Assembly: GCA_002432565.1 (NCBI GenBank)
Contig: DJFP01000067.1
Coordinates: forward strand, 3,435-12,476
Source: Flavobacteriales bacterium UBA5869
GTDB lineage: Bacteria > Bacteroidota > Bacteroidia > Flavobacteriales_D > Crocinitomicaceae
Direction: 5' to 3'
DNA length: 9,042 nucleotides
Below, piece after piece: positions 6,525-9,042 of the stretch (positions are counted from its first letter, which is position 1; the number at the start of each line of letters is the position of its first letter). The position numbers and the translations under genes were made by a program. The notes under the pieces were generated by a model. It was not told the DNA's origin. It ran no database searches and saw only the letters and a program-made list of their open reading frames with translations.

Positions 6525-8515
6525 GTTGTTTTCTTTAAGTCAATAGTGATGATGGTCCCGTTCTTGTCGGAGTGTATTTTCGCATGACCTCCGATGGCCT
6601 TGCTGCGTTGAATGATATTGTGAAGTCCGAAAGCATCTTTTTTAGAAAGTGTTTCGGGCACATTAAATCCTTTTCCATTGTCTTTGATCTGTATCATCAA
6701 ATCTTCCTGGCTTTCGCGAATGATGATCTTTGCAGCAACCGCTTCTGCATATTTGATAATATTGGAAAGTGCTTCCTGGATAATCCGGTAAACCTGCAAT
6801 TCATCCGACACGGACAGTGTCCCGCTGTAAACGATATCGGAAGTTACCATCAACTGATTGATCGATTGCGCGCGGTCGAGCATTTGATTAATACTTGCTG
6901 ATAACCCCACTTTCTCGAACATCACCGGATGCAGGTTCCGGCTTATACTTCTTATGTCCCGGATAATTGAATCTATCTTTTCACCGGAATTGGGCGTATT
7001 CCCTACAATTGAATGCTTGAGGTTCAGTAATTCGTGGCTCACACTATCATGTAGATCACCGGCGATGCGTCTTCTCTCCTCTTCTGTTTTATCCAGTAAT
7101 TTTTTGGTGTAAATCTTTGCACGCTTATTCTCCTTTTTGATTTTATTCTGTTTCTGACGTGAAAAAACAATGAACACGACCAATAGCAGGACCATCAGGA
7201 GAGAAAACAACAAAGCAATGGTTATCTTCCCGTTATAAATCGTTTCTTTTTGAAGTGCTATCTGCTTTTCTTTGCGTTTGGTTTCATACAATTTGTCCAG
7301 CTCCATGGTCTTCGCAATGATTGTATGATCACTGATCTTATTCTCAGCATGTTTCAGTTTTTCAGAATAAAAATAGGCCTGCTTATAATTCTTTTCCAGG
7401 ACAGCATTACTTTTCAATACTTCAGCAAAAGCAACCTGGTTCTGATAATCTTCCTGTTCTTCTGCGGCTTTCAATGCTTCTTCAAGAAGCGGAATATCAG
7501 TTATTCCCTTGCCGGATCCGATCTCATACTCCGCCAATGCTATCAGGTATTCGATATCAGCGGTGGCTGACTTCAATTTTTCAACCATCAATTTCATGTC
7601 ATCCAGCAGTTTTTCAGCTTCCGATATCCGGCCTTCACGCAACAAGATCTGAATATAGAATGAAGACAGGGAAAGCTCCAGCGATTCATCTTTAAGTTTG
7701 CTTTTCTTAAAAAGAAGGTAAGTGGATTTGATTAGTTCGTATTCTTTCGGATGTCCCATTTCCTGGTAAAGAATGATCTTATTGTACAAGGAAGTGAACA
7801 TATTTACGGTGTCATTTACTTCTTTAAAAGACGCCATTGCTTTATCAAAATAAACTTCAGCATCTTTGTAATTCCGTGTATAAAGACTTACGAGTGCGAG
7901 GTTGTCATAAATACCTCCTTTTCCGGTAATATTGTTTGTTTTTTCAAACCATTGCAGTGCTTTTAAATCATTTTGCATGGCTTTTTCATGCTGCCCCATT
8001 GCAAAATAGCAAAATGCCAAATCTCCGTAACCGTGAGCAACTTCGACACTGGTATTGTAATCAAAAGGCTTATTCTTTACCACACTTCGGAAATATGGGA
8101 TCGCATCCCGGTATTCATTTTGGTTCACATGGTAATTTCCAAGGTAAGATTCCACAAAAAGTGTTTGATCCCAGGGGAGTTTTGCTTCAAAATACTTTTT
8201 GAAGGTTTTAACTTCTTTCAGCGTACTTTCTTTAAAAAAAGAAAAATACATTTCTACTTCTGTCAATGCTCCTAGTGCACAAGCAGCTTTGTCATACTGT
8301 TTAAGTTTTATCTGCTTTTTGTAATAGGTATTGAAAACCGGGTAATAATCGGGATTGTGAAAATGCTTACGCCTGGTCAGCCAAAAACAGGTATCGTCTA
8401 GTTTTTGGGTTGCCTCTTCTTTATAAATAACAGTACTATCGGGTCCATTGCATGCACTTAGTACAAGCAGTAACAGTGAAGCGGCACCCAAAAGTTTTGT
8501 TACTTTTTTAATCAT
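6521..8515 (-). CDS. TPR sensor histidine kinase (HisKA_3 type) with lipoprotein signal peptide
   Basis: This 664-residue kinase is numbered from ATG 8515. It opens with a lipoprotein-type signal: KK, hydrophobic 8-19, lipobox LSAC with C22, then NGPD. Residues about 70-420 are helical and TPR-like, with recurring A/Y/F patterns such as YGDLAFCYFAMGQHEKAMQN (162-181) and YDNLALVSLYTRNYKDAEVY (203-222). A single membrane helix lies at about 431-452, followed by a basic coiled linker. The HisKA_3 dimerisation box is ERRRIAGDLHDSVSHELLNLK (480-500), with phospho-acceptor His489. The ATPase domain has N-box EALSNIIKYA (581-590), G1 DNGKGF (612-617) and G2 FGLHNI (629-634). All catalytic motifs look intact. 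The TPR region should lie outside the inner membrane and sense a periplasmic signal or partner. The frame is open to a TTG at 8602, but that start would place 29 residues before the signal peptide. It is the first gene of the kinase-regulator operon. Confidence 0.93.
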   Translation of the reverse strand: MIKKVTKLLGAASLLLLVLSACNGPDSTVIYKEEATQKLDDTCFWLTRRKHFHNPDYYPVFNTYYKKQIKLKQYDKAACALGALTEVEMYFSFFKESTLKEVKTFKKYFEAKLPWDQTLFVESYLGNYHVNQNEYRDAIPYFRSVVKNKPFDYNTSVEVAHGYGDLAFCYFAMGQHEKAMQNDLKALQWFEKTNNITGKGGIYDNLALVSLYTRNYKDAEVYFDKAMASFKEVNDTVNMFTSLYNKIILYQEMGHPKEYELIKSTYLLFKKSKLKDESLELSLSSFYIQILLREGRISEAEKLLDDMKLMVEKLKSATADIEYLIALAEYEIGSGKGITDIPLLEEALKAAEEQEDYQNQVAFAEVLKSNAVLEKNYKQAYFYSEKLKHAENKISDHTIIAKTMELDKLYETKRKEKQIALQKETIYNGKITIALLFSLLMVLLLVVFIVFSRQKQNKIKKENKRAKIYTKKLLDKTEEERRRIAGDLHDSVSHELLNLKHSIVGNTPNSGEKIDSIIRDIRSISRNLHPVMFEKVGLSASINQMLDRAQSINQLMVTSDIVYSGTLSVSDELQVYRIIQEALSNIIKYAEAVAAKIIIRESQEDLMIQIKDNGKGFNVPETLSKKDAFGLHNIIQRSKAIGGHAKIHSDKNGTIITIDLKKTT

Positions 8516-8547
8516 CCGGATAAATTTCACGTTAAAAATACCAGTTT

Positions 8548-8576
8548 GAAAGATATCCGCGATTATCCTACCCAAA
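8548..8576 (-). promoter_or_regulatory. Candidate promoter of the kinase-regulator operon
   Basis: On the minus strand TTTG (8576-8573) is followed after 17 bp by TATCTTTC (8555-8548), one mismatch from the Bacteroidota -7 consensus TAnnTTTG. Transcription would start near 8541, about 25 nt before ATG 8515. This supports the 8515 start over the upstream TTG at 8602, which would lie outside the transcript. Confidence 0.38.
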
Positions 8577-8709
8577 ATAGAGGGTTTCCCCCTAGTTCCC
8601 AACCCATGGAAATAACTGACATTTGTGCTGTCATCTTTTATAAAAAATGGTGATCCGGAAAGTTCTTACTCGAAATAACCAATAGCTACTCTACTTATAG
8701 CGTAAGAGA

Positions 8710-8744
8710 AAAATCCTCCGTCAGCTGAATGAACGGAGGATTTT
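8710..8744. terminator. Hairpin terminator without an assigned gene
   Basis: AAAATCCTCCGT (8710-8721) and its exact complement ACGGAGGATTTT (8733-8744) form a 12-bp stem around an 11-base loop. On the plus strand it is followed by GTTTTAC, so the run reads TTTTGTTTT. On the minus strand the stem ends in TTTTT then CTCTT. It therefore looks like a bidirectional rho-independent terminator. The nearest minus-strand gene already has its own terminator at 8847-8877, and no plus-strand gene precedes it. Confidence 0.72.
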
Positions 8745-8846
8745 GTTTTACACCTTCATTCCAATATGATTTTCATGAAGATGCAACTATTACGCAAGTG
8801 TAAGTGGTAGGACGTTTGTAGTTATTTTAATTTTTAATAATCTCTT

Positions 8847-8877
8847 AAAAAAAGCAGAGGCCGCTACTGCCTCTGCT
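8847..8877 (-). terminator. Rho-independent terminator of the right-edge gene
   Basis: On the minus strand a 9-bp GC-rich stem (AGCAGAGGC, loop AGTAGCG, GCCTCTGCT; arms 8877-8869 and 8861-8853) runs into seven T (8853-8847). It lies about 70 bp downstream of the stop at 8947, a usual distance. The plus-strand side has no U tract, so it acts in one direction. Confidence 0.85.
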
Positions 8878-8946
8878 CCCATGTGAAAGCTAACATTTAG
8901 GCGCTATTATAGTTGTGTTTCAGTGAATAGCGGTGGTAATCTTTTT

Positions 8947-9042
8947 TTACATCGCCGCTCTCTCGGAATTAATTTCCTGCTGTAATACAGTCATTGCTCC
9001 TTTCAACTGATGGATATAAGTTCTGCTTGGGAACTGATCGAT
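8947..9042 (-). CDS. C-terminal fragment of an unidentified protein (5' end outside window)
   Basis: The minus strand is open from the right edge for 31 codons, ending in TAA (8949-8947). The peptide runs from IDQFPSRTYIHQLKG through MTVLQQEIN to SERAAM. The balanced, helical composition and the well-placed terminator at 8847-8877 support a real gene end. I do not recognise the family. The stop is followed directly by a run of A on the coding strand. It is transcribed toward the kinase operon but is separated from it by two hairpins, so it is not part of that operon. Confidence 0.6.
   Translation of the reverse strand: MDQFPSRTYIHQLKGAMTVLQQEINSERAAM

Larger units (their letters stand above)
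8516..8946. other. Intergenic region upstream of the kinase operon
   Basis: These 431 bp carry the candidate kinase promoter, an orphan hairpin (8710-8744) and the terminator of the right-edge gene (8847-8877). I see no credible protein gene; the plus-strand ATGs near 8606 and 8768 are followed by only about 15 codons. A short dyad TGACA-N7-TGTCA (8617-8633) sits about 40 bp upstream of the candidate promoter and might be an operator, but five-base arms are weak evidence. Another small pairing, CGCTATT (8902-8908) with AATAGCG (8926-8932), lies just beyond the right-edge gene. Confidence 0.55.

Noticed and set aside
8516..8602. N-terminal extension of the histidine kinase from a TTG at 8602
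   Set aside because: It would put 29 residues ahead of the lipoprotein signal, starts with a rare codon, and overlaps the candidate promoter at 8548-8576.
8617..8633. TGACA-N7-TGTCA dyad as a response-regulator operator
   Set aside because: Five-base arms in a single copy are too weak to call an operator without a second copy or conservation.

Overview
The window reads as chromosome of a member of the Bacteroidota, most likely Flavobacteriales. This rests on a type IX secretion (T9SS) type A C-terminal sorting domain, a TPR-containing HisKA_3 kinase paired with a LuxR-type regulator, A-rich translation starts without Shine-Dalgarno sequences, and moderate-to-low GC. A Fluviicola/Crocinitomicaceae-like source would fit, but that is a guess. 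No insertion sequence, prophage, CRISPR array or tRNA is visible.

Layout, left to right. (1) Positions 2-70 hold the last 22 codons of a plus-strand gene whose Cys-rich end matches the DUF5522 family. (2) A long palindrome (88-115) separates it from a convergent minus-strand operon, read 2614 to 136: ABC-2 ATPase, ABC-2 permease and a secreted LolA-like protein. Both junctions overlap by one base (TGATG, TAATG), so the three products are probably made together and act as one envelope export or sorting unit. (3) A 366-bp divergent intergenic region follows. (4) Positions 2981-5149 (+) encode a 722-residue secreted protein: signal peptide, two Ig-like modules around a probable beta-propeller, and a T9SS sorting domain. 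(5) A strong bidirectional terminator (5161-5198) separates it from a small minus-strand secreted protein (5222-5611) that looks like little more than a signal peptide plus a C-terminal-sorting-like beta domain. (6) A 292-bp AT-rich spacer contains two perfect inverted repeats. (7) A two-component system follows on the minus strand: a lipoprotein-signal TPR histidine kinase (8515 to 6521) and a NarL/LuxR response regulator (6524 to 5904), overlapping as ATGA. (8) The right end (8516-9042) has a candidate kinase promoter, two hairpin terminators and the last 31 codons of an unidentified minus-strand gene.

Functionally this is cell-envelope and secretion territory. The kinase probably senses an envelope or periplasmic signal through its TPR region and passes phosphate to the regulator. 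Regulation of the nearby secreted-protein genes by this pair is possible but not shown by the sequence. I found no clear new multi-gene system. The most unusual items are the minimal sorting-domain-like protein at 5222-5611, the lipobox on the sensor kinase, and the orphan hairpins at 5719-5882 and 8710-8744.
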